Counted from the first letter of the stretch, positions 45,196-54,075 are shown. The stretch: DNA of 64,000 nucleotides from Clostridia bacterium (GCA_017484085.1 JAFUTW010000026.1:1-64000), one strand, 5' to 3'. The notes: a model not told the origin generated them from the letters alone. Translations and numbers: made by a program.

Positions 45196-45888
45196 ATGAA
45201 GTGGTTTGTGTATTCTAAGGCCGGCGGGACCGGAAAATCCACCTTTGCCGCGGCGCTCGCCGTCGCGGCTGCGCAGCAGGGGAAACGGACCGTGCTGCTG
45301 GACGCTTCGGCCGGGAGTCGCATTGCTGACGAGATGCTTGGGGTCAGCGGCGTGGACGTACTGGATCTGGCTGATGCTCTGTCCGGGGAGACGGATGTTT
45401 CCTCCGCCTGCTACGCGGTACCGGAACTCCCGGACCTCAGATATGCGTTGGTTTCCCATGAGGATGCGGACAAGCTGGAAAATTATGCCGAAGAGATCGG
45501 GATGCTTGAAGCGGACTGCGAACTGCTGATCATCGATACGCCGACGGAGGACGGCGGCTTCCGCAGGCTGCCTTTCGGTGAGAACGACCGCGTCTTTTTG
45601 ATGGCCAGGCCGGATGCCCGGTCGCTGAACCGGCTGAGCGGGCTGTGCAGCGAACTGGAGCAGCATGCGGTCGACGTGACGCTGGTTTTAAATGACACCC
45701 AGGGGCTTGCCAAAGAGAGACAGGCGTGCAGCCGGGAGGAAGCCTCCGCGATGTTTGAGAAGAAACCACTGGTCGTGATCGAAAGGGATGCGTCCCTGCC
45801 GAAATCGGCATATACGATCAGGAAGCTTATGCATACGAGGCCGGGGAAGGCAGCCGCGCAGGCTGTATCCGACCTGCTTCGGCCCTGA
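45196..45888 (+). CDS. MinD/ParA-like P-loop ATPase with atypical Walker A
   Basis: The 230-residue protein has a P loop at residues 7-15, SKAGGTGKST, and a Walker B-like LLIIDTPTEDGG. In MinD and ParA the loop reads KGGxGKT, with a signature Lys next to the first Gly; here that position is Ala and a Lys lies one residue earlier. Related clostridial loci read mrdA-minC-minD-minE-rodA; here only this gene stands between mrdA and rodA. The C terminus lacks an obvious amphipathic membrane-targeting helix. It may be a diverged MinD or a partner of the elongation machinery; function is not established. Confidence 0.72.
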   Translation: MKWFVYSKAGGTGKSTFAAALAVAAAQQGKRTVLLDASAGSRIADEMLGVSGVDVLDLADALSGETDVSSACYAVPELPDLRYALVSHEDADKLENYAEEIGMLEADCELLIIDTPTEDGGFRRLPFGENDRVFLMARPDARSLNRLSGLCSELEQHAVDVTLVLNDTQGLAKERQACSREEASAMFEKKPLVVIERDASLPKSAYTIRKLMHTRPGKAAAQAVSDLLRP

Positions 45889-45902
45889 GAAAGGAGAGCG
45901 TT

Positions 45903-47078
45903 TTGTTCCGCAGAGACTATTTGGCCAGGCCTCATTTTGACTGGCTCCTCCTGTTTGGAGCTTACGCCCTGGCGCTTTATGGGGTGCTGGCGATCACCAT
46001 CGCCAACTACAACCCGTCGCTGGGCGTCGACCGTTCCATGCAGGACCTGGTCATGGACGCCAACAACGGCAGGCTGCAGCTCTTGTGGGTCATCATCAGC
46101 ATGATCGTCGTGGCGATGATGCAGACGGTCCGTTATGATATGATCGGGCGCATGTGGCCGATCATCTATGTCGTTGATGCGCTGCTGCTGGCTTTCGTTC
46201 TGGCTACCAGCAAGATCAACGGTGTGCGCGGCTGGTTCCAGTTTCTGGACAGGACCTTCCAGCCTTCCGAGGTGGCTAAAATCGCGCTGATCATCACGCT
46301 TTCAAAAGCGCTTACCCGGTATCCGGGAAATCCGGTGCCGAACACGAGATACCTGATCTATGTCTTTATCCACTTCGGTATCCCGGCAGTGCTCATTCTT
46401 GCGCAGCCGGACATCGGCACGCTGCTGGTGTTCGTGCTCATCTTTATCGTGCTGCTGTTCAGTTCCGGCTACAGCATCAAAAACATGATCATCATGGGGT
46501 TCATTGCCGTGATGCTGATAACGCCGGTCATCATCTATCTGGCCAGGACCAACAATTTCAGGTGGCTGCGCCTGGTGACGTTCATCAATCCGGAATCGGA
46601 CCCGACGGGCAGCAGCTATCAGATCATCAATTCCCGGGTCACGGTCGGTTCGGGCGGGCTGTTTGGAACAGGCCCCTGGGCGCAGGGGACTCTGACGCAC
46701 CTCAACTATGTGCCGGAGAACCATACGGATTTTATCTTTACCGTCGTAGGGGAAACGCTGGGCTTCCGCGGCGCGCTGATCCTGCTGGGGCTGTACGCCT
46801 TCATCATCTACCGCATGCTGCTCCTTTCCTACCATACTGAGGACCCCTTCGGACGCCTGGTGATCAACGGCGTTATGGCGATGCTGCTGTTCCACGTCTT
46901 TGAAAACGTGGGGATGTGTATCGGCGTCATGCCGATTACGGGTATACCGCTTCCCTTCATCAGTTACGGGGGTACGAACCTGGTGGCCAATATGGCAGGT
47001 ATCGGCCTGGTGATCAACGTGACGCGGTTCAAAACCGCGCATGCATACAGAGAAGGCGCAGCCGCGCAGCTGGCCTGA
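45903..47078 (+). CDS. rodA: Peptidoglycan glycosyltransferase RodA (SEDS family)
   Basis: RodA polymerises lipid II for lateral wall growth with PBP2. The 391-residue protein has about ten membrane helices and SEDS hallmarks: GVRGWFQFLDRTFQPSEVAK, with the Trp/Gln-rich loop, and GMCIGVMPITGIPLPFISYG near the C terminus. The start is TTG 45903 with AAAGGAGAG upstream, 14 bases after the MinD-like gene. FtsW and SpoVE are homologous alternatives, but the mre context favours RodA. Confidence 0.92.
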   Translation: MFRRDYLARPHFDWLLLFGAYALALYGVLAITIANYNPSLGVDRSMQDLVMDANNGRLQLLWVIISMIVVAMMQTVRYDMIGRMWPIIYVVDALLLAFVLATSKINGVRGWFQFLDRTFQPSEVAKIALIITLSKALTRYPGNPVPNTRYLIYVFIHFGIPAVLILAQPDIGTLLVFVLIFIVLLFSSGYSIKNMIIMGFIAVMLITPVIIYLARTNNFRWLRLVTFINPESDPTGSSYQIINSRVTVGSGGLFGTGPWAQGTLTHLNYVPENHTDFIFTVVGETLGFRGALILLGLYAFIIYRMLLLSYHTEDPFGRLVINGVMAMLLFHVFENVGMCIGVMPITGIPLPFISYGGTNLVANMAGIGLVINVTRFKTAHAYREGAAAQLA

Positions 47079-47136
47079 AGACATCTGCACGGAACCGTGC
47101 AGCATAATGTGAACGATGAATCTGGAGGATGAGAGG

Positions 47137-48321
47137 ATGGAGCATTCCGGGGGACATAACCGGCTGGAGCAAATGGGGATCAGCAAAGAGGTTATCGAAG
47201 CGTTCGACTGGATGAATTTCAGTGAGCTGACTGCGATACAGGAAAAGTGCATACCGCCGATGATGCAGGGTGGCGACATCATCGCGATCGCGCCGACGGG
47301 CACCGGCAAGACGCTGGGCTTCGGTATACCGATGCTGGAGTACGTGGGGCTTGACAACCCGCAGGTGCAGGAGGTCGTCCTTGCGCCGACGCGGGAGCTG
47401 GCCCAGCAGATCGCAGAGGAGCTGACCAATCTCGCACATTTCATCAAAGGGGTGCGCATCGCTGTCATTTACGGCGGGCAGCCGTTTTCAAAACAGATGG
47501 CGGCGCTTAAAAAGCAGCCGCAGATCATCGTGGCGACGCCCGGAAGGCTGCTGGATCACATGCAGCGGGGGAATATCCGCCTGAAGAACGTGCACACGAT
47601 GGTCCTGGATGAAGCGGATGAAATGCTGAAGATGGGCTTCATCGAAGACGTGCAGAAGATCATCGAAAGCGCCGACCCGACCCGGCAGTTGGTCATGTTC
47701 AGTGCGACGACCAACCAGGACGTGCTGACGGTTTCCTGGAAGTACCAGAAGGATCCGATTGAGATCGTGGTTCAGCCGGAAGCGGAGAACCGCCCGCAGA
47801 TCACGCAGTACATCATCGAGTGCCAGCAGAAGGAGAAGTATGAAAACCTGCTCTATCTGCTGGATACGGATGAGTACAAGCGGGTCATGATCTTCTGCAA
47901 TACGAAAGACATGACGGCGCGGCTGTGCTCGCGGCTGCAGAAAGCGGGCTATAACGCGGAATGCCTGCACGGGGATATCCGCCAGTCGCAGCGCGACAAG
48001 GTGATGAGCGGGTACCGCAAGGGGAAATACGAGATCCTTGTGGCCACGGACGTCGCCGCGCGCGGCATCGATGTGGACGACGTGGAGGCCGTGATGAATT
48101 ACGACCTGCCGGACAAGAAGGAATACTATGTCCACAGGATCGGCCGCACCGGCAGGGCGAAGCGCCAGGGGGTCAGCTTTTCATTCGTGACCTTCTCCGA
48201 GAGCGTGCGGATGGATGAGATCCTCAAGTATATCGATTCGGAACCCACGCCGCTCGTCTTCGACGAGTTTGGGACGCTGTGCTATAAAGCAGACATGAAG
48301 CCGTTTATGGCAGGCGTATGA
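47137..48321 (+). CDS. DEAD-box ATP-dependent RNA helicase (core only)
   Basis: The 394-residue protein has the ordered DEAD-box motifs: Q motif LTAIQEKCIPP, Walker A APTGTGKT, PTRELAQQ, VATPGRLLDH, DEAD in VLDEADEMLKMGF, SAT, and the C-terminal VATDVAARGIDV and HRIGRTGRAKRQG. It stops after the helicase core, with no CshA- or DbpA-like RNA-binding tail. I place the start at ATG 47137, 8 bases after GGAGG; ATG 47116 would put that site within the gene. Cellular targets cannot be read from sequence. Confidence 0.94.
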   Translation: MEHSGGHNRLEQMGISKEVIEAFDWMNFSELTAIQEKCIPPMMQGGDIIAIAPTGTGKTLGFGIPMLEYVGLDNPQVQEVVLAPTRELAQQIAEELTNLAHFIKGVRIAVIYGGQPFSKQMAALKKQPQIIVATPGRLLDHMQRGNIRLKNVHTMVLDEADEMLKMGFIEDVQKIIESADPTRQLVMFSATTNQDVLTVSWKYQKDPIEIVVQPEAENRPQITQYIIECQQKEKYENLLYLLDTDEYKRVMIFCNTKDMTARLCSRLQKAGYNAECLHGDIRQSQRDKVMSGYRKGKYEILVATDVAARGIDVDDVEAVMNYDLPDKKEYYVHRIGRTGRAKRQGVSFSFVTFSESVRMDEILKYIDSEPTPLVFDEFGTLCYKADMKPFMAGV

Positions 48322-48333
48322 CCCGTCGGTTTC

Positions 48334-48362
48334 TTGACAAGCACTGCCGGCATTTCTATAAT
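48334..48362 (+). promoter_or_regulatory. Perfect-consensus promoter of the metG operon
   Basis: TTGACA (48334-48339), exactly 17 bases, and TATAAT (48357-48362) lie 34 bases before the metG start. Both hexamers and the spacer match the vegetative consensus exactly. Confidence 0.93.
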
Positions 48363-48395
48363 GAAAACCACTGATTCGATCTAGGAGGCAGGACG

Positions 48396-50348
48396 ATGGC
48401 AGACAAACCCAAATTCTATATTACGACCCCTATCTATTATCCGAGCGACAAGCTGCATATCGGGCACAGCTACTGCTCGACGGCGGCTGACACGATCGCG
48501 CGTTATAAAAAGCTGACCGGCTATGACGTGTATTTCCTCACCGGAACGGACGAGCACGGCCAGAAGATCGAGCGCAAGGCGAGGGACGCCGGGGTTACGC
48601 CGCAGCAGTACGTCGACAAGATCGTCGCCGGCATCAAAGACCTCTGGAAGCTGATGGATATCGGCTATGACGACTTTATTCGCACGACGGATGAGCGCCA
48701 TGTCAAATCCGTGCAGAAGATCTTCAAGCAGCTGTACGATCAGGGCGACATCTACAAGAGCGAATATGAAGGCTGGTACTGTACGCCCTGCGAGTCCTTC
48801 TGGACGGAGCTGCAGTTGAAGGACGGCTGCTGCCCGGACTGCGGCCGCCCGGTGGAGAAGACGAGGGAGGAGAGCTACTTCTTCCGCCTTTCCAAATACC
48901 AGGACTGGCTGATCGACTACATCCGCGCAAATCCGGAATTCATCCAGCCCAGCTCCCGCACGGCGGAGATGCTCAACAACTTCCTGCTCCCGGGGCTGCA
49001 GGATCTCTGCGTGTCCAGGACCTCGCTCAAATGGGGCATCCCGGTGGATTTCGATCCCAAGCACACGGTGTACGTCTGGGTGGATGCGCTGACCAACTAC
49101 ATCACGGCGCTGGGCTACGGCTCCCAGGACGATTCTCTGTACAAGAAGTACTGGCCGGCGGATCTGCATCTGGTCGGCAAGGAGATCGTCAGGTTCCATA
49201 CGATCATCTGGCCGATCATGCTGCATGCGCTGGGGCTGCCGCTGCCCAAGCAGGTTTTCGGCCACGGCTGGCTGGTCATCGACGGCGGCAAGATGAGCAA
49301 ATCCAAAGGAAACGTCGTCGATCCCGTGGCGCTCTGCGAGCGGTACGGATCGGACGCCATCCGCTATTTCCTCATGCGTGAGATGCCGTTCGGCGCGGAC
49401 GGCGAATTCAGCAATGAGGCGCTTGTCAAGCGGATCAATTCAGATCTGGCCAACGATCTGGGCAACCTGGTTTCCCGCAGCGTCGCCATGATCGAAAAGT
49501 ATTTCGCATCCGAGGTCCCCGCGCCGGCTGAGTATCAGGAGATCGATCTCCAGCTCATCCAAAGGGCGGAGAACCTGTGGAAGAACTATGCCACGGATAT
49601 GGACGCGCTGCAGTTCTCTTCCGCGCTCAGCGAGGTGTGGAAGCTGATCGGCGACTGCAATAAGTACATCGACCAGACGATGCCCTGGGTGCTTGCCAAG
49701 CGGGAAGAGGACAGGGCCCGGCTGGGAACGGTGCTTTACGTCCTTGCGGAGTGCGCGCGCATCGTAGCGGTTGCCATCTCCCCGGTGATGCCCCGCACGC
49801 CTGCGCGGATTTTTGAGCAGCTGGGGATCACCGATGAAGCGCTGATGACCTGGGATTCGATCAAGCATTTCGGCGGCATGAACGGGCAGCGCGTCCACAA
49901 GGGCGAGGCGCTCTTCCCGAGGCTGGACATCGAAAAAGAACTGAAGGAGTTTGCCGTTACGCCGGCTAAAGAACAGCCGGAGGCGGCGAAGGAACAGACT
50001 CTTGCCTTCAAACAGGCCGATGAAGTCGGGATCGACAGCTTCGAGCCGATCCAGCTGGTCGTGGCAAAGGTGCTGGAGTGCCAGAAGGTGCCCAAAGCCG
50101 ACAAGCTGCTGCAGCTTCGGCTCAAAGTCGGTGATACGGAGCGGACGGTCCTTTCCGGGATCGCGAAGCATTATGAACCTGAAAAGCTGGTAGGCAAAAA
50201 GGTCGTGCTGTTTGCCAACCTTGCGCCGAGGAAGATCCGCGGTATTGAATCGAGCGGCATGCTGCTGTGCGCTGTCAATGAACAGGCCGGAAAGCTGACG
50301 CTGCTCACCGTGGACGAAGATATCGAGGATGGAAGTGAGATCGGCTGA
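48396..50348 (+). CDS. metG: Methionyl-tRNA synthetase with C-terminal tRNA-binding domain
   Basis: MetG charges initiator and elongator tRNAs with methionine. The 650-residue class I enzyme has the HIGH motif as HIGHSYC near residue 23, one zinc knuckle with CTPCESFW and CPDC, and KMSKS in GGKMSKSKGN near 300. An EMAP/Trbp111-like domain ends the protein (about residues 545-650, FEPIQLVVAKVLECQKVP). No T-box leader is present; only 34 bases lie between the promoter and the ATG. It is the first gene of a four-gene operon. Confidence 0.97.
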   Translation: MADKPKFYITTPIYYPSDKLHIGHSYCSTAADTIARYKKLTGYDVYFLTGTDEHGQKIERKARDAGVTPQQYVDKIVAGIKDLWKLMDIGYDDFIRTTDERHVKSVQKIFKQLYDQGDIYKSEYEGWYCTPCESFWTELQLKDGCCPDCGRPVEKTREESYFFRLSKYQDWLIDYIRANPEFIQPSSRTAEMLNNFLLPGLQDLCVSRTSLKWGIPVDFDPKHTVYVWVDALTNYITALGYGSQDDSLYKKYWPADLHLVGKEIVRFHTIIWPIMLHALGLPLPKQVFGHGWLVIDGGKMSKSKGNVVDPVALCERYGSDAIRYFLMREMPFGADGEFSNEALVKRINSDLANDLGNLVSRSVAMIEKYFASEVPAPAEYQEIDLQLIQRAENLWKNYATDMDALQFSSALSEVWKLIGDCNKYIDQTMPWVLAKREEDRARLGTVLYVLAECARIVAVAISPVMPRTPARIFEQLGITDEALMTWDSIKHFGGMNGQRVHKGEALFPRLDIEKELKEFAVTPAKEQPEAAKEQTLAFKQADEVGIDSFEPIQLVVAKVLECQKVPKADKLLQLRLKVGDTERTVLSGIAKHYEPEKLVGKKVVLFANLAPRKIRGIESSGMLLCAVNEQAGKLTLLTVDEDIEDGSEIG

Positions 50349-51195
50349 GGCAGGGGCGGGTCCGATTGCCCCGGCCTGGTTTGATTCACATCTGCACCTG
50401 AACGACAGCCTCTTTGACGATGACAGGGAGGCTGTTGCCCATGCGATGGCCCGGGAAAGAATTGCCGGCGTGTGCGTCGGTTATGACATGCCTTCGAGTC
50501 TGGCGGCGATCCGTCTGGCCCGAAGGCATCGCCATCTTTTCGCTGCCGTCGGTATCCATCCGATGGCAGCCGGGGCAGCGGGGCAGGAAGCGCTGCGGCA
50601 GCTGAAACGCTGGATCCTTGAGGAGCCGGATGTCGTCGGCATCGGCGAGTGCGGCCTGGACAGAAGCATACCGTCCGTATCGAAAGAGGAGCAGCGGAAG
50701 GCCCTGATCCGTCAGCTCGAACTGGCGTGCACCGTGCAAAAGCCGCTGATCCTGCACGTCCGCCAGGCGTACGGGGAGATGCTGGAGATCCTTTCCAGAT
50801 ACAGGGAAAGCCTGCCTGCACTCGTGCTGCACGGCTGCTCCGCCAGCCCGGAGAGCATCCGGCAGTATTTGCAGCTCGGCGCGTTCGTTTCCGTGGGCAG
50901 CCCCGTCACATGGGAGGGGGCGGTAAAGCCGAAGAAGGCAGCCGCTGCCGTCCCGGCGGACAGGCTGCTTATCGAGACGGACAGCCCGTTTTCTCCGCCT
51001 GAGGGGATGCGGGGGCAGCGCAACACCCCCATGACCATCGGGATCGTGGGCGCCACCGTATCCGGGATCAGGGGCGCAGCGCCGGAGGAGATCGCCGGGC
51101 AGACCTTCCGCAACGCCTGCAGAGCGTTTGGGCTCCCTTGCGAATACGGAGAGGATCTGTTCGCAAAGGGGCAGGAAAGGACAAGGGAAGGATGA
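50329..51195 (+). CDS. TatD-family metal-dependent hydrolase
   Basis: The 288-residue TIM-barrel protein has the metal-binding landmarks of TatD nucleases: DSHLHLN near residue 19, GIGECGLD, ILHVRQAY, LVLHGCSASP and LIETDSPFSPP. TatD enzymes cut DNA from the 3' end, and the gene commonly follows metG, as in B. subtilis. It overlaps metG by 20 bases. The start is ATG 50329 or GTG 50335; the latter has GAGG 6 bases upstream. Confidence 0.9.
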   Translation: MEVRSAEAGAGPIAPAWFDSHLHLNDSLFDDDREAVAHAMARERIAGVCVGYDMPSSLAAIRLARRHRHLFAAVGIHPMAAGAAGQEALRQLKRWILEEPDVVGIGECGLDRSIPSVSKEEQRKALIRQLELACTVQKPLILHVRQAYGEMLEILSRYRESLPALVLHGCSASPESIRQYLQLGAFVSVGSPVTWEGAVKPKKAAAAVPADRLLIETDSPFSPPEGMRGQRNTPMTIGIVGATVSGIRGAAPEEIAGQTFRNACRAFGLPCEYGEDLFAKGQERTREG

Positions 51196-51938
51196 AAAAG
51201 ACGGTAGAGAGGGCATGGCCTGTCCTCATCTGGATCGGGATCTGGCAGGCCTTGTCCGTGAAACTGGGCAGCGGCATCCTGCTGGCTTCGCCTCTTCGGG
51301 TCGCCGCACGGCTGCTGGAGATGGCTGCGAGCCCCGGCATCTGGCGGATCCTGCTGAACAGCACGGGGTTTGTGGTGCTGGGTTTCCTGCTGTCGCTGCT
51401 GCTGGCTGTCCCGTGCGCGGTCTTGGCCCGCCGTTTTGCGGTGTTTCGCCGGCTGATGGAACCTCCGGTGAAGGTGATGCGCAGCGTGCCGGTCGCCTCC
51501 TTCATCATTCTGGCGCTGGTCTTTGTATCCTCGCGCCATCTGTCCATCCTCATCGCTTTTACGGTGTCTTTTCCGCTGTTTTTCACCGAACTGATTTCCG
51601 CGCTGGATGAGAGAGATCCTCAGTTGGAGGAGTTTTCCCGTGTATTCCGGCTGCCGGCGGGTGAGCGGATCTGGAGGATCGACTTGCCGCAAATACTGCC
51701 GAAACTGGCGACGACGTGCCGTACGGCAACGGGCGTTTGCTGGAAGGCGGGGGTCGCGGCTGAAATCATCGGTATTCCCAGGGGCTCCATCGGGGAACAG
51801 ATGCATATGGCCAAGCTTTACCTCGATACAGCGGATCTCTTTGCGTGGACCCTGCTGATCCTCGTGCTCAGTGCATTTTTTGAGGCGGCGGTACAGACGG
51901 CCATCCGCAGGCTGACTGCCTGTGCCAAGGCGCTGTAA
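51192..51938 (+). CDS. ABC transporter permease, NitT/TauT-like, without partners
   Basis: The 248-residue protein has six hydrophobic segments and the permease EAA-type loop LEEFSRVFRLPAGERIWRID, followed by LPQILPKLATTC. This resembles permeases for nitrate, taurine, aliphatic sulfonates or thiamine precursors. Neither an ATPase nor a solute-binding protein gene lies next to it, so its partners must be encoded elsewhere or it is a remnant. Its ATG overlaps the tatD-like stop (ATGA at 51192-51195). Confidence 0.85.
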   Translation: MKKTVERAWPVLIWIGIWQALSVKLGSGILLASPLRVAARLLEMAASPGIWRILLNSTGFVVLGFLLSLLLAVPCAVLARRFAVFRRLMEPPVKVMRSVPVASFIILALVFVSSRHLSILIAFTVSFPLFFTELISALDERDPQLEEFSRVFRLPAGERIWRIDLPQILPKLATTCRTATGVCWKAGVAAEIIGIPRGSIGEQMHMAKLYLDTADLFAWTLLILVLSAFFEAAVQTAIRRLTACAKAL

Positions 51939-51967
51939 AATCGTTTCCGGCAGCAACAGGAGGCAAC

Positions 51968-52870
51968 ATGCAATTTATCGTTACGGCTAAAGAAGAGGGG
52001 ATGCCCCTGTACACCGTCGTCGCCGAACACGCGCAGGGGATCCCGCGCTGGGCAGTGAAGGCTGCCTTTAAATCGAAGGACGTCAAGGTGGACGGAAAGC
52101 GCGCAGAAAAAGACCTGCGCGTCAGCGCAGGCCAGGAAATCCGGGTTTTCTTTCCAAAGGAAGCCCTTGTAAAGGATCGGCCTTTGGAAGCGGAACAGGT
52201 CCGCTACGAGGATGAGCGTATCCTCATCGTTGAGAAGCCGCAGGGGATCGCCTGCGAGGGGGAAGAGGATACCCTTGAAAAGCGCGCCGGGTCACTTCTC
52301 CGCACGCGGGGCTTCGAAGGCAGTGTGTATGCCTGTCACCGGCTGGATGTGCAGACCGGCGGTCTCGTCATTCTGGCGAAGGACCCGGAAAGCAGAGAAG
52401 CGATGCGCAGCGCATTTGAAGCCCATGAGATCCGCAAGACCTACACCTGCCTGGTGAAGGGCTGCCCGGCCAGACGGCAGGCGGAGCTGCGCGCCTACCT
52501 GAGAAAGGATGCGGCGCTGTCTAAAGTGTCCGTCACCGATGATCCGGTACACGGCAGCGTGCCGATCATCACCGTTTACCGGGTCACGGTTCCCGGGGAG
52601 CCGGTTTCACAGCTTGAAGTCGATCTGGTAACGGGAAAGACCCATCAGATCCGGGCGCATCTTGCGCACATCGGCCACCCGATCCTTGGGGATGACAAGT
52701 ATGGTGACCGCGCGCTCAACCGCCGGATGAACCGGACGGCGCAGTGCCTTTGGGCAACCGGGCTCCGTTTTCTCATCAATACCGGAAGGCTTGCGGATTT
52801 GAACGGGCTTGAAGTGTCCGTGCCTTTTCCCTTTGAAGGGCTGCTCAGCGCCCCGGCTTCCCGTCCGTAG
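51968..52870 (+). CDS. RluA-family pseudouridine synthase
   Basis: The 300-residue protein has an S4-like N-terminal region (WAVKAAFKSKDVKVDGKRAE) and the catalytic loop HRLDVQTGGLVILAK near residue 125, whose Asp attacks the uridine. VDLVTGKTHQIRAHLAHIGH is the second signature. The RNA target (23S rRNA or tRNA) cannot be assigned. Its 3' end overlaps the convergent dut gene by 26 bases. Confidence 0.93.
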   Translation: MQFIVTAKEEGMPLYTVVAEHAQGIPRWAVKAAFKSKDVKVDGKRAEKDLRVSAGQEIRVFFPKEALVKDRPLEAEQVRYEDERILIVEKPQGIACEGEEDTLEKRAGSLLRTRGFEGSVYACHRLDVQTGGLVILAKDPESREAMRSAFEAHEIRKTYTCLVKGCPARRQAELRAYLRKDAALSKVSVTDDPVHGSVPIITVYRVTVPGEPVSQLEVDLVTGKTHQIRAHLAHIGHPILGDDKYGDRALNRRMNRTAQCLWATGLRFLINTGRLADLNGLEVSVPFPFEGLLSAPASRP

Positions 52871-53363
52871 AGCCGAAGCCGCCGTTGCGCTGCGCCTGGG
52901 CGTCGTCATCAAAGGTGATGCCGTAAGGGAGAAAGATGCCCTGGGCGACGGCGGAGCCCGCAGCGACAGTCAGGGGTTTGCCCTCCCTGCCGTCGTTGGT
53001 CAGCTTCAGCATAATGTGGCCTTCGTTGTCCGAAAGAGCGTAATCGCTGTCGATGATGCCGACCGAGTTATCCAGCTGCAGCCGGTAGCGGAAACCCAGA
53101 CCGCTGCGCGGGAAGACGGCGAGAAACCAGCCGTCGCTGATGAGGGCGCGGATTCCGGTGGGGATGAGCACGGATTCGCCGCAGGGCAGCGTAAATCCGG
53201 CGGGGGCGAAGAAATCATATCCGGCCGAGCCGGAGGTTGCGCGCCGGGGCAGGGGTATACCGGATATGTCAGGCAGGGAACCCAGACAGGCAGAAGCCTT
53301 TTTTTCCCAATCGTTTGCGAAGACAGACGCGGAAACGCGCTCGAAGCGGGCTACTGGAACCAT
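52845..53363 (-). CDS. dut: dUTP diphosphatase
   Basis: Dut hydrolyses dUTP to dUMP, keeping uracil out of DNA. The 172-residue trimeric-type protein shows all five motifs: ATSGSAGYDF, PRSGLGFR, VGIIDSDY, AQGIFLPYG and RNGGFGSTD. The segment after motif 3 (ALSDNEGHIMLKLTNDG) is slightly extended, and a 35-residue N-terminal extension precedes motif 1. It converges on and overlaps the pseudouridine synthase gene by 26 bases, leaving no terminator between them. Confidence 0.93.
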   Translation of the reverse strand: MVPVARFERVSASVFANDWEKKASACLGSLPDISGIPLPRRATSGSAGYDFFAPAGFTLPCGESVLIPTGIRALISDGWFLAVFPRSGLGFRYRLQLDNSVGIIDSDYALSDNEGHIMLKLTNDGREGKPLTVAAGSAVAQGIFLPYGITFDDDAQAQRNGGFGSTDGKPGR

Positions 53364-53396
53364 CGTGCATTCAACCTTTCTTGGTCATTTGTCGTC

Positions 53397-53424
53397 TTGT
53401 ATTTGGCGCAAATCGGTGTATAAT
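53397..53424 (+). promoter_or_regulatory. Likely promoter of the Apt-like gene
   Basis: TTGTAT and an extended TATAAT (preceded by TG) are separated by 16 bases, 40 bases before the start codon. Confidence 0.65.
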
Positions 53425-53464
53425 CTGTAAAGGAAAAAGCTATTGAGGAAAGGATGATCTGTAT

Positions 53465-54025
53465 ATGAACAAGGCTTACCATATGACGATAGCGGGCTGT
53501 GAGCGCGACCTGCCGATCTGCCCGCTGAACGAGAATCTTTCGATCGGCGCTTTCGTCATCTTCGGCGACTGCGAACTCACCAGAGCATGTGCCGCTGAGC
53601 TGCTGAAGAAAGCGCCGGAGTTTGATTACATCCTGACGGCCGAGAGCAAGGGGATCCCGTTGGCATATGAAATGGCCAGGCAGATAAACGCGCCCAAGTG
53701 GATGCTTGCGAGGAAGGGCGTCAAGCTCTACATGAGGGATGTGCTCCATGTGGAAGTGCGCTCCATCACGACAGACCATGTGCAGAATCTGTACATCGAC
53801 GGCGCGGATGCCGAGATGATGAAGGGCAAGCGCATCCTCGTGGTGGACGACGTCATTTCGACGGGCGAGTCCCTCGCCGCGCTGGAAGCGCTGGTCGAGA
53901 AGGCCGGCGGCATCGTGTGCGGCCGGATGGCGATCCTTGCGGAGGGAGACGCACAGGACCGCGGCGACATCATCTACCTGGAGAAACTCCCGCTTTTCAA
54001 GCCGGACGGAACGCCGATCGCCTGA
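53465..54025 (+). CDS. Apt-like purine phosphoribosyltransferase
   Basis: The 186-residue type I phosphoribosyltransferase has the PRPP loop RILVVDDVISTGESLAA near residue 122 and AESKGIPLAYEMAR in the base-binding half. It resembles adenine phosphoribosyltransferases but lacks enough of the diagnostic hood sequence to fix the base; adenine, xanthine or a regulatory PurR-like use are alternatives. It is flanked by a promoter and a terminator, so it is monocistronic. Confidence 0.85.
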   Translation: MNKAYHMTIAGCERDLPICPLNENLSIGAFVIFGDCELTRACAAELLKKAPEFDYILTAESKGIPLAYEMARQINAPKWMLARKGVKLYMRDVLHVEVRSITTDHVQNLYIDGADAEMMKGKRILVVDDVISTGESLAALEALVEKAGGIVCGRMAILAEGDAQDRGDIIYLEKLPLFKPDGTPIA

Positions 54026-54036
54026 TGGGTTTGCTT

Positions 54037-54075
54037 AAGAAAGACGCCTGAAGCACAGGCGCCTTTCTTTTATTT
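54037..54075. terminator. Bidirectional terminator between the Apt-like gene and plsY
   Basis: A 14-base-pair stem with one mismatch (54037-54050 with 54056-54069) and an AAGCA loop is followed by a T-rich run on the plus strand; the mirror side gives TTTCTTAA on the minus strand. Confidence 0.85.

Noticed and set aside
41889-45323. A 1144-codon open frame on the minus strand
   Set aside because: It lies opposite mreC, mreD and mrdA, has no ribosome site or recognisable motif, and is the usual by-product of GC-rich codon use.
47085-47102. Hairpin after rodA as a terminator
   Set aside because: The 6-base-pair stem has no following T run, so transcription probably continues into the helicase gene.
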